A DNA stretch of 64,000 nt from Bin87 sp965243255 (GCA_965243255.1 CBDEUH010000004.1:806001-870000); one strand, 5' to 3'; positions 7,893 to 17,089 are shown, counted from the stretch's first letter. Made by a program: numbers and translations. Notes: a model not told the origin generated them from the sequence alone.

Positions 7893-9071
7893 TCAGCATT
7901 CGCCCATCTGGGTGAGGCGGCCCTCGCGCCAGGCCACCATGCCGCCCTTCACCGTGGCGAAGGTGTCCAGACGCAGCGAGCCGTCCACGTTGTGCCCGGC
8001 CATATCGTGCCAGACGAAGCGGCCCTGGCGCTGCTCCCACACCGCGGCGTCGCCTTCCATGCCGACGGCAAGGGAACCGATGCTATCCTGCAGTCCCAAT
8101 ATTTCGGCCGGCCGGCTGGTGCTGGCCGTGATAGCGTCGGACAGGGGCATACCAAGGGCGTGGAACTTGCTCACCAGGTCATTCATCAGATAGACGATGC
8201 GGCCGGGGGGAGCGATGTGAATATCGGTGCTGATCGTATCCGGTACGATGCCCTGGTCCATGGCTGCCTTGACCACCTCAACGTCGCAATGCACGCCGGC
8301 GTGGGCCACGTCCATGATGACCCCGCGCTCAGCGGCGGCGCGCACTTGGGGACGCACCTTGCCAGCGCTATCAAGCATATTTTCCGGCAGGCCGTTGAAG
8401 GCGTGGGTTGATATGTCGCCGGGACCCAGGTGTTCCAGCACATCGGGCAGAGGGATGGGCGTGCCGCTGACGTGAACCATCAGGCGCACTCCGGCCTCGG
8501 ATGCGGCCTGTTTCGCTTTGGCCATGGCTTCGTGAGCGTTCCAGCGGGCCACGGCGTCATGATGCATCCGCACCTTGACGCCGAAGAGGAGGTTCGGGTT
8601 GTCCTTGATAGCCTGTACCGTTCGCTCTACGTCGATGATGCGCATATCGTGGAGGCCGCCGCCAAGAACCCCGTTGGCAGCCAATCCAACGGCGCCAATG
8701 TGCAGGAAGGCAATGAGCCGGGTGCGGTGGGCCGGAAAGACGTAATCCCGCATCGCGCCGTAGTTCAGGAAACCGGAGCTTCCGGCGTCCACGCCGGTGG
8801 TTACGCCGCTGCCCAGGCAGGTCTGGTCGGCGTGAACTGCGCTGCTGCTGCCGCCATGGTAGAAATGGCCGTGCAGGTCAACCAAACCGGGGGTAACCAA
8901 CTTGCCGGACACGTCAACGGTTAGCGTGGCGCTGAGCGGGTCGATGTAATCGGCAACGGCGGCGACTTTGCCGTCCTTGAAGGCGATGTCCCTGGGTTCG
9001 TTGTCAATGCCCAGGGCCGGGTCAAGGAGATTGCCGCCGGTGAGCGCTAGGTCGTAGATGGCGGTAGTCAT
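7893..9071 (-). CDS. Amidohydrolase/deacetylase family metallo-hydrolase (dihydroorotase-like)
   Basis: A 392-residue TIM-barrel metal hydrolase. It has an N-terminal beta-sandwich segment (ALTGGNLLDP), the HxH motif in VDLHGHFYHGG, a possible bridging Lys in FGVKVRMHHDA, later metal histidines (MVHVSG, STHAFNG), DVAHAGVH, and the STDIH Asp. This pattern matches the COG3964-type deacetylase/amidohydrolase group rather than true dihydroorotase. The substrate is unknown. Start ATG 9071 follows GGAGGGATT. Confidence 0.82.
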   Translation of the reverse strand: MTTAIYDLALTGGNLLDPALGIDNEPRDIAFKDGKVAAVADYIDPLSATLTVDVSGKLVTPGLVDLHGHFYHGGSSSAVHADQTCLGSGVTTGVDAGSSGFLNYGAMRDYVFPAHRTRLIAFLHIGAVGLAANGVLGGGLHDMRIIDVERTVQAIKDNPNLLFGVKVRMHHDAVARWNAHEAMAKAKQAASEAGVRLMVHVSGTPIPLPDVLEHLGPGDISTHAFNGLPENMLDSAGKVRPQVRAAAERGVIMDVAHAGVHCDVEVVKAAMDQGIVPDTISTDIHIAPPGRIVYLMNDLVSKFHALGMPLSDAITASTSRPAEILGLQDSIGSLAVGMEGDAAVWEQRQGRFVWHDMAGHNVDGSLRLDTFATVKGGMVAWREGRLTQMGEC

Positions 9072-9096
9072 CAGTATTGAATCCCTCCGCGTTCAG

Positions 9097-9570
9097 TCAG
9101 TACTCATCCCAGTAGTAGTCTTCCGTAGTAAGGTTCTCCTGCCACCAGCGTCGCAAACGGGGCAGCACCAGTTCCTTGGGCTTGCGAAAGTCCGCTTCGA
9201 CAAAATCCAGCGAGTCGGGCAAAGGCCGGGCTTCCCATTTCTGGATCGCTTCGAGAACAAAGCGCCGCACCATCTCCGGCGAGCGGGCTTCGAGGCGTCC
9301 CAACTGGTAAGCCAGCGTGACGGCCATCTGCATCTGGCAGATCAGGGCGTGGGCGTCCTCCTCGCGCAGGTTTTCCGGCATTGCCCCCGACTGGTCTATA
9401 AAATCGTCCAGCACCTGGCCGATAATCAGCGGAGGGTCGTTTTCGTCCTGCTCCGGCAGAAACTCGGTGAGGCGGTCGGTAAGGTCGGCAACCCCTTCTT
9501 CAGGCAGGGCGAAACTTGCCCACTGGTCATCGCCGGATTCAGGATTGGGGTTGAACTGGTCGTCGCTCAT
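9097..9570 (-). CDS. Unknown acidic protein
   Basis: A 157-residue protein from ATG 9570, preceded by AGGA at good spacing; an upstream TTG (9591) is less likely. It is acidic, with a low-complexity N-terminus (~40 residues) and a helical middle (residues ~50-110, QVLDDFIDQSG and MQMAVTLAYQLGRLEARSPEM). It ends with aromatic residues (YYWDEY). No family recognised. It lies 25 bases upstream of the amidohydrolase on the same strand. Confidence 0.6.
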   Translation of the reverse strand: MSDDQFNPNPESGDDQWASFALPEEGVADLTDRLTEFLPEQDENDPPLIIGQVLDDFIDQSGAMPENLREEDAHALICQMQMAVTLAYQLGRLEARSPEMVRRFVLEAIQKWEARPLPDSLDFVEADFRKPKELVLPRLRRWWQENLTTEDYYWDEY

Positions 9571-9884
9571 CGTAAGGTCCTGCGTGGGCAAACTTGGCGG
9601 CCCGGCGATCTGTAAACCGGTGTGTGGTTAAGCCGGTTGCACGTCCCTTTGCATTGTATCACGCCGCCGCCGGGGTTCCCGTAGGGACCGGCGTTGTTCA
9701 CCCAATTCGCCCTGTCTCCACGATTGACCCGGCGCCCGGCAGGAGGGAAACGGGTTGACACATCTAAACGTCGCTGTCAAACTTGTTGACGCTTTATGTC
9801 AGGCCGTCTTCGGCCCAATAGAGCGTCCCAAAATTCAACTCACCGAAACCCAAATACTTGCACTCAGTAAGAGGAGCTTGTGGT
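9571..9884. other. Intergenic region before the DUF11 surface protein
   Basis: This gap holds no gene I can support. It contains -35-like TTGACA (9755-9760) and TTGACG (9786-9791) boxes without a convincing -10 at the right distance. An exact inverted repeat GTCAA-ACTTG-TTGAC (9776-9790) is present and could be an operator for the downstream gene. Confidence 0.35.
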
Positions 9885-12527
9885 ATGCGCGCAGAAAGCG
9901 GCAAGTTTTTTCCGTGGATTATCGGCAGCGTGGCCCTGATGGCAATCGTCGGAGCTATCGTTGCCGGATTAGTTTTACCGGCTGGCGCGTTTCAGGTCGC
10001 CGCTCCCGCTCCCGACAACCTGACGACTGAGTCCATACCGGTTGCCCATCCCGCAGACGCCAGGGACTTGCTGGCTACTTCGAAAACCGACTCCGTCATT
10101 AACTCAACTGATGGCAACTCCTCTGTGGCACAACAGGCTGGCGCTCCGGCCAGCATCGAACTCTCGCCGGGAGAGGATTGGAACCCCATCAAGACACAGC
10201 ATACCTTCACGATAACGGTAAAGCGGGCGGACGGCTCTCCCGCGTCCGGCGCAGCGGTTGAATTGATTCTGAATCGCTTTGGCGCCGCAGTCGGCGACAT
10301 CGTTGACATTGGTGGCAGTAACCCCAACAAGGTGGACAACACCTACGGGACCGTAACCACCAATTCGAGCGGCCAAGCCACGCTTACCATCACCGCCACT
10401 CGTGAAGGGGACACGGACGTAACCGCTTACGCTCCCGGCATCGCTGACGCTGACGCTCACAAGGTGTTCGCCGTCAAGCACTGGGTTGACATCGCGGTGG
10501 ACTTCCCGCCGGCGGAGGCTACCAACCAGGCCGGCGCGCCTCACCAGATGACGGTGGTGGTCTATAAGTCCAGCGACGGAAAGGATATCGACGGCAACCC
10601 GATCACCCCGCTGTCCGGCGTGCACGTGGACTGGGCGCTTTCTGACAACGACCCCGGCGCCAGTTTGAGCCAGACTTCGACGGTGACCGACGAGAACGGC
10701 ACGGCCACCGTAACGCTGCAACAAGCCAGCGCAGCTACCGGCGACAACACTGTTGACATCGCAGTTAAGGACGCGGAAAACCGCGCCACCTTCACTCACA
10801 CCGTAACCAAGACCTGGGTGGCCCAAGATATCGCGGTTGACAAGCAGGGCCCAGCGACCCTGGGCCTGCTGGCGGAGGGCAGCTACACCATCACCGTTAC
10901 CAACAACGGCACGGCTCTTGCTCCCGACGTGCAGCTGATTGACCAACTGCCGGCAGGGTTGCAATACGTAAGCGCCAGCCCGGAACCGGACCAGAACATC
11001 AACAACGTACTTTCCTGGTCCCTGGGCGACATTGCTATTGGCGAGTCCGCCAGCGTCACGTTGAACCTGCAGGGCGTGGGAATCGGCAACCAGGAGAATA
11101 CGGCCACCGCCGTCTCGGGCGAGTACTCCGGCATGGATACGCTGGCTACCAACGTGCTGGCCGGCTCTCTGATGGTCAGCAAGACCGGGCCCAGCCAGGT
11201 CAACTTCAACGAAGAATTCAGCTACGACGTAACGGTTACCAACAACGGGAACGGCGCTTTGACCAACGTGGTGGTTACCGACGCCCTGCCGGCCGAGTTC
11301 ACTCTGGTCAGCAGCGATCCGGTTGCAGCGGCGGGGCCGACGTGGAACCTGGGTACCCTGGCACAGGGTGAAAGCAAGTCGGTCAGCTTGACCGTTTCTT
11401 CCGCCACGGCTGGCGACTACGTCAACCGCGTCAGCGTTACCTCCGACGAAGGACAGACTGGCGGGGCCGAAGCATCCACGACGGTGCAATCGCCGACGGT
11501 TACGGTAACCAAGACCGCCAACCCGGGCACCATCCTGGTTGGCGAGCAGACGACCTTTACCATCACAGCAACAAACAACGGAGACGGCTTCGCATCCAAC
11601 ATCAGCGTCGTTGACAACCTGCCGGACGGCATGGAAATGGTATCCACCACTCCGGAGGCTACCGTGGGCAACGACGGCTCCCTGAGCTGGACCATCGAGC
11701 GGCTTGAGGCCGGCGCCTCTGAGACCTTCACCGTAGTCGCCCAGGGCAATGCCGGTGGCGACCTGGTGAACCTCGCCGCGGTCAGCGGAGAAGGCGTCAT
11801 CGGTACGGCCGAGGCTACGGTCGTGGTTCAAACCACCGCCATCGGGCTGGCGAAGACGGGCGGCTCAGTGATGTACATCGGTGGCGAGCGCGACTACCAG
11901 ATTACGGCTACCAACAACGGTACCGCTGATCTGACCGGCGTCGTCATCACCGACACCATCCCCGAGGGCCTGTCCTACGTGAGCAGCGAAAACGGCAGCC
12001 TGAACGCCAACACCGTAACCTGGACGATTGGCGAACTGGCCGCCGGCGCCACCAACACCGTGACGCTGACCCTGCGGGGTGAAACGGCCGGTGAACACAC
12101 CAACGAGGCCAGCGTAACTACTGACCAGGGTGTCAGCGCCAACGCCAACTTCGCCGTGTCGGTGCTGGCCGCGGCCGGCGCAACACTGCAGCTCAGCGAC
12201 AATCCGGACCCGGTGGGCGTGGGTGAGCAGGTAACGTACACCGCTACCTTGACCAACCAAAGCCCCGACAGCTCCATCACCAACGTCAGAGTAACGGTTG
12301 ACATCCCAGAGGAATTCACCATCCTTGACGCAGGAACCGGCGTGGCAACCGGCAACAGCGTTGCCTTCCCGGCCGTTGAAACCCTGGGAGCCGGCCAAAC
12401 CCTGACTTACACCATCACAGTGCAAGCCAACACTGCGGGCGACGTGGTTGCCCAGGCTACGCTCGAATACGCCGAGTTCAGCCGGCCCATCGCCGCACAG
12501 GAAGGTACCACCATCATCGACAGGTAG
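9885..12527 (+). CDS. Secreted or surface protein with Ig-like and five DUF11 repeats
   Basis: The start is ATG 9885, eight bases after GAGGAG (9871-9876), giving 880 residues. Residues ~8-36 form one hydrophobic segment (signal peptide or membrane anchor), followed by a linker. Residues ~70-310 hold two Big_1/invasin-like Ig domains. From ~317 to the end come five DUF11 repeats of ~110 residues, beginning near residues 317, 429, 537, 651 and 766. Each has T-V-T-N-N-G, a D-x-L-P-x-G/E-like turn and a W-x-x-G/E-x-L/I-x-x-G element. No LPXTG, C-terminal helix or SLH domain is visible. It is probably structural or adhesive, anchored by its N-terminus. A hairpin follows the gene. Confidence 0.82.
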   Translation: MRAESGKFFPWIIGSVALMAIVGAIVAGLVLPAGAFQVAAPAPDNLTTESIPVAHPADARDLLATSKTDSVINSTDGNSSVAQQAGAPASIELSPGEDWNPIKTQHTFTITVKRADGSPASGAAVELILNRFGAAVGDIVDIGGSNPNKVDNTYGTVTTNSSGQATLTITATREGDTDVTAYAPGIADADAHKVFAVKHWVDIAVDFPPAEATNQAGAPHQMTVVVYKSSDGKDIDGNPITPLSGVHVDWALSDNDPGASLSQTSTVTDENGTATVTLQQASAATGDNTVDIAVKDAENRATFTHTVTKTWVAQDIAVDKQGPATLGLLAEGSYTITVTNNGTALAPDVQLIDQLPAGLQYVSASPEPDQNINNVLSWSLGDIAIGESASVTLNLQGVGIGNQENTATAVSGEYSGMDTLATNVLAGSLMVSKTGPSQVNFNEEFSYDVTVTNNGNGALTNVVVTDALPAEFTLVSSDPVAAAGPTWNLGTLAQGESKSVSLTVSSATAGDYVNRVSVTSDEGQTGGAEASTTVQSPTVTVTKTANPGTILVGEQTTFTITATNNGDGFASNISVVDNLPDGMEMVSTTPEATVGNDGSLSWTIERLEAGASETFTVVAQGNAGGDLVNLAAVSGEGVIGTAEATVVVQTTAIGLAKTGGSVMYIGGERDYQITATNNGTADLTGVVITDTIPEGLSYVSSENGSLNANTVTWTIGELAAGATNTVTLTLRGETAGEHTNEASVTTDQGVSANANFAVSVLAAAGATLQLSDNPDPVGVGEQVTYTATLTNQSPDSSITNVRVTVDIPEEFTILDAGTGVATGNSVAFPAVETLGAGQTLTYTITVQANTAGDVVAQATLEYAEFSRPIAAQEGTTIIDR

Positions 12528-12561
12528 CCTTTGGGTAAAACCAAGCCACTTGCTCGAAAGG

Positions 12562-12592
12562 ACAGGGGCGGCCGGCATCAGGTCGCCCCTGT
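12562..12592 (+). terminator. Terminator-like hairpin after the DUF11 gene
   Basis: ACAGGGGCG (12562-12570) pairs perfectly with CGCCCCTGT (12584-12592) around a 13-base loop. It lies 35 bases after the stop of the surface protein and before ybeY. No long T tract follows, so factor-independent action is uncertain. Confidence 0.5.
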
Positions 12593-12627
12593 TGACAACG
12601 GGGCACGCGGCGGTGAATGATGCGCCA

Positions 12628-13191
12628 ATGGACACCCTCCTGCCCCAAATCGCGGTATCCGTTCAAACCGACTTTCCAGGCGGCGCCGTCAGAACGCCCA
12701 ACTCGCAGTGGCTCGTGGCGGCGGTGCGTAGCGGGCTGGCCCAGGTTTTGACTCCGGACGCCAGGGGCCAAGTAAGCCTGCTGCTGACCGACGATGCTAC
12801 CGTCCGGGAGCTGAACCGGCAGTATCGGGGCCTTGATGAAACCACCGACGTGCTGTCGTTCTCGGCGGAGTACAGCGGTAACTGGCAGGGTGATGAGCCT
12901 CCACCCTCATCCGGACGCCCTTTAGGCGAGGGCGAGAAGGAAGCAGCCACCATTTTTCCAATCCCCGCCGACGAGCCCCAACCGCTGGGGGACATCGTTA
13001 TCTCTATACCCCAGGCCCTACGGCAAGCCGACGCGCAGGACACTTCGCTGTGCCGCGAGCTGGGTCTGCTAATCGTCCACGGCGCCCTGCACCTGCTGGG
13101 ACACGACCATTACTCGGATGACGAGAGTGCAGCAATGCAGCGGCTGGAGCGGACGGCGCTGGCAGCAATCTTCGGCGAATCGGAGGGTTGA
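12628..13191 (+). CDS. ybeY: Endoribonuclease YbeY with a proline-rich insertion
   Basis: YbeY is a zinc-dependent RNase for 16S rRNA maturation and ribosome quality control. The zinc motif HGALHLLGHDH is complete at residues 151-161 (H151, H155, H161). The usual ETTDVLSF (71-78) and LGDIVIS elements are present. Between them, residues ~81-118 form an insertion rich in Pro, Gly, Glu and Ser that YbeY normally lacks. Its DNA contains CGCCCT (12916-12921) and AGGGCG (12929-12934) as an inverted repeat. Start ATG 12628 gives 187 residues; in-frame GTG 12613 is an alternative. It begins a tight operon with the zincin and pgpA. Confidence 0.88.
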   Translation: MDTLLPQIAVSVQTDFPGGAVRTPNSQWLVAAVRSGLAQVLTPDARGQVSLLLTDDATVRELNRQYRGLDETTDVLSFSAEYSGNWQGDEPPPSSGRPLGEGEKEAATIFPIPADEPQPLGDIVISIPQALRQADAQDTSLCRELGLLIVHGALHLLGHDHYSDDESAAMQRLERTALAAIFGESEG

Positions 13192-13193
13192 AA

Positions 13194-13631
13194 ATGCTGA
13201 TGTCTCGAGAAGAGTTTGAGCGGCATGTGCTGTCGGCTTACGAACAGTTGCCTGAGGCTGCGCGGGCCGCACTGGACGAAGGCAACATCGACATCGTGTT
13301 GGAGGACTGGCCCGGGCCGGAAGCTGAAGGAGCCTTTGACCCCGACGGCGGAGACCCAAACCCACAGAGCCTGTACGTGGGCGTACCTTTGCCGGATCGT
13401 CATGGCGGCCACGCTAACCTGCTGGGCTTATACGTCGGCGTGCCACTGATTGACCGTTACGGGGGCGAACCGGCCCTGCCCGACTGTATCTACCTATATC
13501 GCTGCCCGATCCTGGAGGCTTGCGATTCTTACGATGCGGTGGTGGAAGAAATCCGAGTTACCCTGCTCCACGAAGTAGGCCACTACCTGGGGCTGGACGA
13601 GGACGATTTGGAGCGTCTTGGCTATGGCTGA
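13194..13631 (+). CDS. Metallopeptidase family (minimal zincin, DUF1025-type)
   Basis: A 145-residue protein with HEVGH (126-130) followed by YLGLDED, the signature of the short zincin family that often neighbours ybeY-like genes. The pattern LYVGVPL.DR.GG occurs twice, at residues 60-72 and 79-91, so ~19 residues are duplicated; relatives have one copy. Start ATG 13194 follows GGAGGG (13182-13187) and lies three bases after the ybeY stop. Its stop overlaps pgpA by eight bases. The role is unknown, possibly a housekeeping protease. Confidence 0.82.
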   Translation: MLMSREEFERHVLSAYEQLPEAARAALDEGNIDIVLEDWPGPEAEGAFDPDGGDPNPQSLYVGVPLPDRHGGHANLLGLYVGVPLIDRYGGEPALPDCIYLYRCPILEACDSYDAVVEEIRVTLLHEVGHYLGLDEDDLERLGYG

Positions 13632-14139
13632 CCGGGTGGCCTGGCTCATCGGGTCCGGTTTCGGCTCCGGGCTGTCGCCGTTAGCGCCCGGGACGGCCGG
13701 CTCCCTGGTGGCGGCGGCAATTCTCTTCCTGCTGTCCTTCTTCCTGCCCGGTATGCCGAGTGGCTGGGAGCGGATGGCCATCCTGGCAGCAATGTCCATC
13801 ATCGGCCTGGCCGTCGGCGTCTGGGCCACCGGGCGAATGTCAACGCCGGAAAATCCTGACCCAAGAAGCGCCACTTGGGACGAGTTCGTGGGAATGTGGC
13901 TGACCTGCCTGCTGATTCCCTTCCACTCCCCGGTATGGCTGGCCATAGCCTTCGTGCTGTTCCGCGCGCTGGACGTGTTGAAACCCTGGCCCTGCCGACG
14001 GCTGGAACGGCTACCCGGCGGCTGGGGCATCATGCTGGATGACGTCGCCGCTGGGCTGTGGGGAATGCTGATAATGCTGGGGCTGCTGGCTGCCTATGCA
14101 CTCGGGTGGCCGCTTGCAGCTGACCTGGCCTCAGGTTAG
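13624..14139 (+). CDS. pgpA: Phosphatidylglycerophosphatase A
   Basis: A 171-residue inner-membrane enzyme that removes phosphate from phosphatidylglycerophosphate to make phosphatidylglycerol. The family opening GSGLSPLAPGTAGSL is present, as are the conserved acidic segment DPRSATWDEFVGMW, FRALDVLKPWP, and LDDVAAGLWG near the end. There are about four membrane helices. ATG 13624 overlaps the preceding gene; TTG 13618 is an alternative. Its 3' end overlaps the convergent nfo by four bases. Confidence 0.9.
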   Translation: MADRVAWLIGSGFGSGLSPLAPGTAGSLVAAAILFLLSFFLPGMPSGWERMAILAAMSIIGLAVGVWATGRMSTPENPDPRSATWDEFVGMWLTCLLIPFHSPVWLAIAFVLFRALDVLKPWPCRRLERLPGGWGIMLDDVAAGLWGMLIMLGLLAAYALGWPLAADLASG

Positions 14140-14999
14140 GCGGCAACGGCTACCCGGGCGCGAATAGCTTTCAGGATGTCCACGTTCGGCTTGTCCGGGC
14201 CGCGGTTGTCCTTGTCGTAGCCGGGGACTTCCAGGAAAAAGGGCAGGTCGGCGAAGGCGGAGTGGGACATGATGCTGACGAAGCCCTGCTCACCGATAAG
14301 CCCATCGCCGATATTGTCGTGCCGGTCAACGCCGGACCCGCAGGGCCGCTTGGAGTCGTTGGCGTGCACTGCGGACAGCCGTTCCAGCCCGATGTCCCGG
14401 TCAAACTCGTCAATCATCCCGGCGACGCCTTCGGGGCAAGTGAGATCGTAGCCGGCCGCGAAGGCGTGCTGCGTATCCAGGCAGATGCCCAAGCGCGGGC
14501 TGTCCACCGCCCGAAGGACCTCCCCCAGCTCGCTGAACTTCGCGCCGATGTGTTGACCCATACCGGCCATGTTCTCCAGGCACAGGAGTGGTCCCTCCGG
14601 GGATTGCTCCAGCACCCGGTTGATACTCTCGACCACTTGCGGAAACACGCCTTCGTAACCGGCCCCGCCGTGGCTGCCGGGATGGAAGATGACGCCGCCG
14701 GCTCCGATCTGATCGGCCAGTTCCATATAGTTGACCAGCGACGATATGGACTTATCCACGTTGTCGGGGTTGGAGTTGCCCAAGTTAATAAGATAGATGG
14801 CGTGCAGGAACGGCGGAGCCAGGCCGGCCGCGGCGTTCTTCTCCCGAAACTGGTCGGCCTCGGCGTCCGTAAGCCCCTTGAATCGCCAGGAACGGGTGGA
14901 GGACCCGAAAATCTGGACAGCTTCGGCCCCGATGCCCACGGCACGGTCAACTGCCTTGGCAATCCCGCCGGCTGCGGAAACGTGAGCTCCGATAATCAT
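14136..14999 (-). CDS. nfo: Endonuclease IV (AP endonuclease)
   Basis: A trinuclear-zinc TIM-barrel enzyme that cuts 5' to abasic sites in base excision repair. From ATG 14999 (AGGAGAGC box just upstream) it has 287 residues, the usual length. It starts MIIGAHVSAAGG and contains the AVQIFGSSTRSW strand and the metal-ligand segments FHPGSHGG, LCLENMAGMG, GICLDTQHAFAAGYD, HANDSKRPCGSGVDRHDNIG and FFLEVPG. The identification is firm. It is divergent from the dehydrogenase gene. Confidence 0.94.
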   Translation of the reverse strand: MIIGAHVSAAGGIAKAVDRAVGIGAEAVQIFGSSTRSWRFKGLTDAEADQFREKNAAAGLAPPFLHAIYLINLGNSNPDNVDKSISSLVNYMELADQIGAGGVIFHPGSHGGAGYEGVFPQVVESINRVLEQSPEGPLLCLENMAGMGQHIGAKFSELGEVLRAVDSPRLGICLDTQHAFAAGYDLTCPEGVAGMIDEFDRDIGLERLSAVHANDSKRPCGSGVDRHDNIGDGLIGEQGFVSIMSHSAFADLPFFLEVPGYDKDNRGPDKPNVDILKAIRARVAVAA

Positions 15000-15072
15000 T
15001 CTATGCTCTCCTGGCTGGGCTGTTGCTACGCGCTCAGCAGTATCGCAGAATGAAGCCGCTACGGTAACCCCT

Positions 15073-16161
15073 ATGATCAAACCGCCTTCGCCTATCCCGA
15101 AAACGATGAACGCGCTGACGGTTGTGCAGACCGGCCGGCCGCCGCGACTAGCCATCGAGAAACGGCCTGTTCCGATGCCTGCTCCCGGTGAGGCGCTGCT
15201 GCGCGTCGATGCCTGCGGCTTCTGCCACCACGACCTGCTGGTGATGGCTGGAACGCTACGGCGAGGAGTTGCCCCTGGCGTCATTCTCGGCCATGAAATA
15301 GCCGGTACCATCGTTGACGCCGCCGGTGGAGTAACCCAGTTCCGCCCTGGCGACCGCGTGGTCAGCCTGCTTACTGCCGCCTGCGGACAGTGCGCGCGCT
15401 GTCTGGCCGGTCGGGAGCATCGTTGCCTGGCCGGCGCCGGCATCGGTCATGGGCGGGACGGCGGCTTTGCGGAATATGTGGCCCTGCCGGTATCCGCGCT
15501 GGTGACCATCCCAAACAACATATCTGCGGAGGAAGCGGCCCTGCTGGCCTGTCCCGCCGGGGTTGCGCTGTCCGGCATCGAGGCGGTCGGCGTAGCATCC
15601 GGCGACACGGTAGTGGTAACCGGGGCCGGCGGCGGATTGGGCTCCCACACCGTGCAACTGGCCGCTATGCAGGGGGCACAGGTGATCGCCGTAACCACGT
15701 CGCCGGACAAGGCGGAGGTGCTGGAACAATTGGGCGCGTCGGTGGTAATCGAGGCCGAGGAGGGCCTGGACATCGCCGAAGTGGTATTGGCATTGACCGA
15801 CGACGCCGGCGCCGAGGCCGTGATTGACACGGTGGGGCCTCCGCTATGGCCGGCGACGCTGCGCTGCCTGGGTCAGTACGGGCGGCTGGCCCTGTTGGGC
15901 GACGTTACCGGGGAGTCGGCGTCGCTGCGGCTGGCAGAAGTTATCTTTCGCGACGTGCGGATAATGGGTGTGTCCGGCGTGTCGCGGGCCGGGCTGGAGC
16001 GAGCGGTGAGGCTGGCGGCTGCGGGGCGATTACGCCCGGCAGTATCGCAAACGCTGCCGCTGACTGTCGAAGGCGCAACTGAGGCGTGGCGTCTGGTGGC
16101 TGAGCGGCGCCCCCTGGGGAAGGTGGTACTTATGCCGCCGCTTGCCGCCGGCCCAGGGTGA
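15073..16161 (+). CDS. Zinc-binding alcohol dehydrogenase (MDR family)
   Basis: A 362-residue medium-chain dehydrogenase. Catalytic-zinc candidates are Cys51 (DACGFCHHD) and His73-Glu74 (ILGHE). A structural zinc site is formed by Cys104, Cys107, Cys110 and Cys118. The Rossmann fold has GAGGGLGSHTVQLA. Closest in type to zinc-dependent alcohol or acyl-CoA-reductase-like MDR enzymes; the substrate is not predictable. Start ATG 15073 is used, but Met12 is also possible. Its end overlaps the convergent secF by 32 bases. Confidence 0.8.
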   Translation: MIKPPSPIPKTMNALTVVQTGRPPRLAIEKRPVPMPAPGEALLRVDACGFCHHDLLVMAGTLRRGVAPGVILGHEIAGTIVDAAGGVTQFRPGDRVVSLLTAACGQCARCLAGREHRCLAGAGIGHGRDGGFAEYVALPVSALVTIPNNISAEEAALLACPAGVALSGIEAVGVASGDTVVVTGAGGGLGSHTVQLAAMQGAQVIAVTTSPDKAEVLEQLGASVVIEAEEGLDIAEVVLALTDDAGAEAVIDTVGPPLWPATLRCLGQYGRLALLGDVTGESASLRLAEVIFRDVRIMGVSGVSRAGLERAVRLAAAGRLRPAVSQTLPLTVEGATEAWRLVAERRPLGKVVLMPPLAAGPG

Positions 16162-17086
16162 AGATGCGACCGAATTCCCGGCGTTCCCAGATGACGAGGA
16201 ATTGGGCGGCAATGAAGATGGAGCTGTAGGTTCCCACTACGACGCCGATGGCCACCACCAGGAGCAGCTCGCGGATGGAATCGCCGCCAATCAGCAGCAT
16301 CGCCAAGAGCACCATCAGCGTGGTGAAGCTGGTATTGATGGAGCGACCAACGCTCTCGATTATGCTCAGGTTCACGGTGTCTTCCAGCCGGCGGTCGGGC
16401 ACCCGGATGGTATTCTCCCGGATGCGGTCAAACACCACGATGGTGTCGTTCACCGAATAGCCGGCCACCGTGAGGATTCCGACGATGAACATGGAGTTGA
16501 CCTCAATGCCCAGCAAACGCCCCAGGATGGAAAACACGCCCAGCACGATTAGCGTGTCGTGAGCCAGGGTAACCACGGCAGCCACGCCGTAGCGATAGGC
16601 CCGGGGAACACGTCGAAAGGCGTACCAGATGTACACCAGGATGAACACCGACGCCACCATCAACGCCAGGAACGTGTTGCGAACGGTCTCCTGAGCGATG
16701 ATTGGCGATACGGTGTCCACGCCCGAGGCCGCAATGGAGCCGATTTCGCTCTCCATGGCGTCTTCGATGCGCTCGCGCTCGGACAGCTGCGCTCCCGACG
16801 CTTCTTCCAGCACGCGGGTGCGAATCAGCACCGAATCCGTGCCCACCGACTGCACCAACGCTTCCGGATGGTCCAATCGCGCCATCAGGCTGCGGACGGC
16901 CTCCGCATCCACGGGGCGTTCGAAAGCTACGTTTAGCACCGACCCGCTGGTGAAGTCGATACCCGGCCGCAGGCCTGAACCGCCGCTGATCCAACCGGGC
17001 GGCGCCAACATCGAGAGTAGCCCCGGAATGATCAGGACCGCCGATAGAACAAAGTACCAGCCGCGCTTGCCGACGATGTTGAACAT
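16130..17086 (-). CDS. secF: Protein translocase subunit SecF
   Basis: A 318-residue inner-membrane protein that with SecD uses the proton gradient to help release proteins exported through SecYEG. It has one N-terminal helix, a periplasmic P1-like domain (RPGIDFTSGSVLNV, a variant of the D-F-x-G-G motif), and five C-terminal helices with YSVNDTIVVFDRIREN, the SecF signature. It follows secD by three bases. Confidence 0.95.
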   Translation of the reverse strand: MFNIVGKRGWYFVLSAVLIIPGLLSMLAPPGWISGGSGLRPGIDFTSGSVLNVAFERPVDAEAVRSLMARLDHPEALVQSVGTDSVLIRTRVLEEASGAQLSERERIEDAMESEIGSIAASGVDTVSPIIAQETVRNTFLALMVASVFILVYIWYAFRRVPRAYRYGVAAVVTLAHDTLIVLGVFSILGRLLGIEVNSMFIVGILTVAGYSVNDTIVVFDRIRENTIRVPDRRLEDTVNLSIIESVGRSINTSFTTLMVLLAMLLIGGDSIRELLLVVAIGVVVGTYSSIFIAAQFLVIWERREFGRIFTLGRRQAAA

Positions 17087-17089
17087 TTG

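Noticed and set aside
9755..9820. Promoter for the DUF11 gene at TTGACA 9755 or TTGACG 9786
   Set aside because: No acceptable -10 box lies 16-18 bases downstream of either one.
10104..11831. Long open frame on the minus strand opposite the DUF11 protein
   Set aside because: Repetitive GC-rich coding DNA produces long antisense frames; the protein has no family features and the plus-strand product is clearly real.
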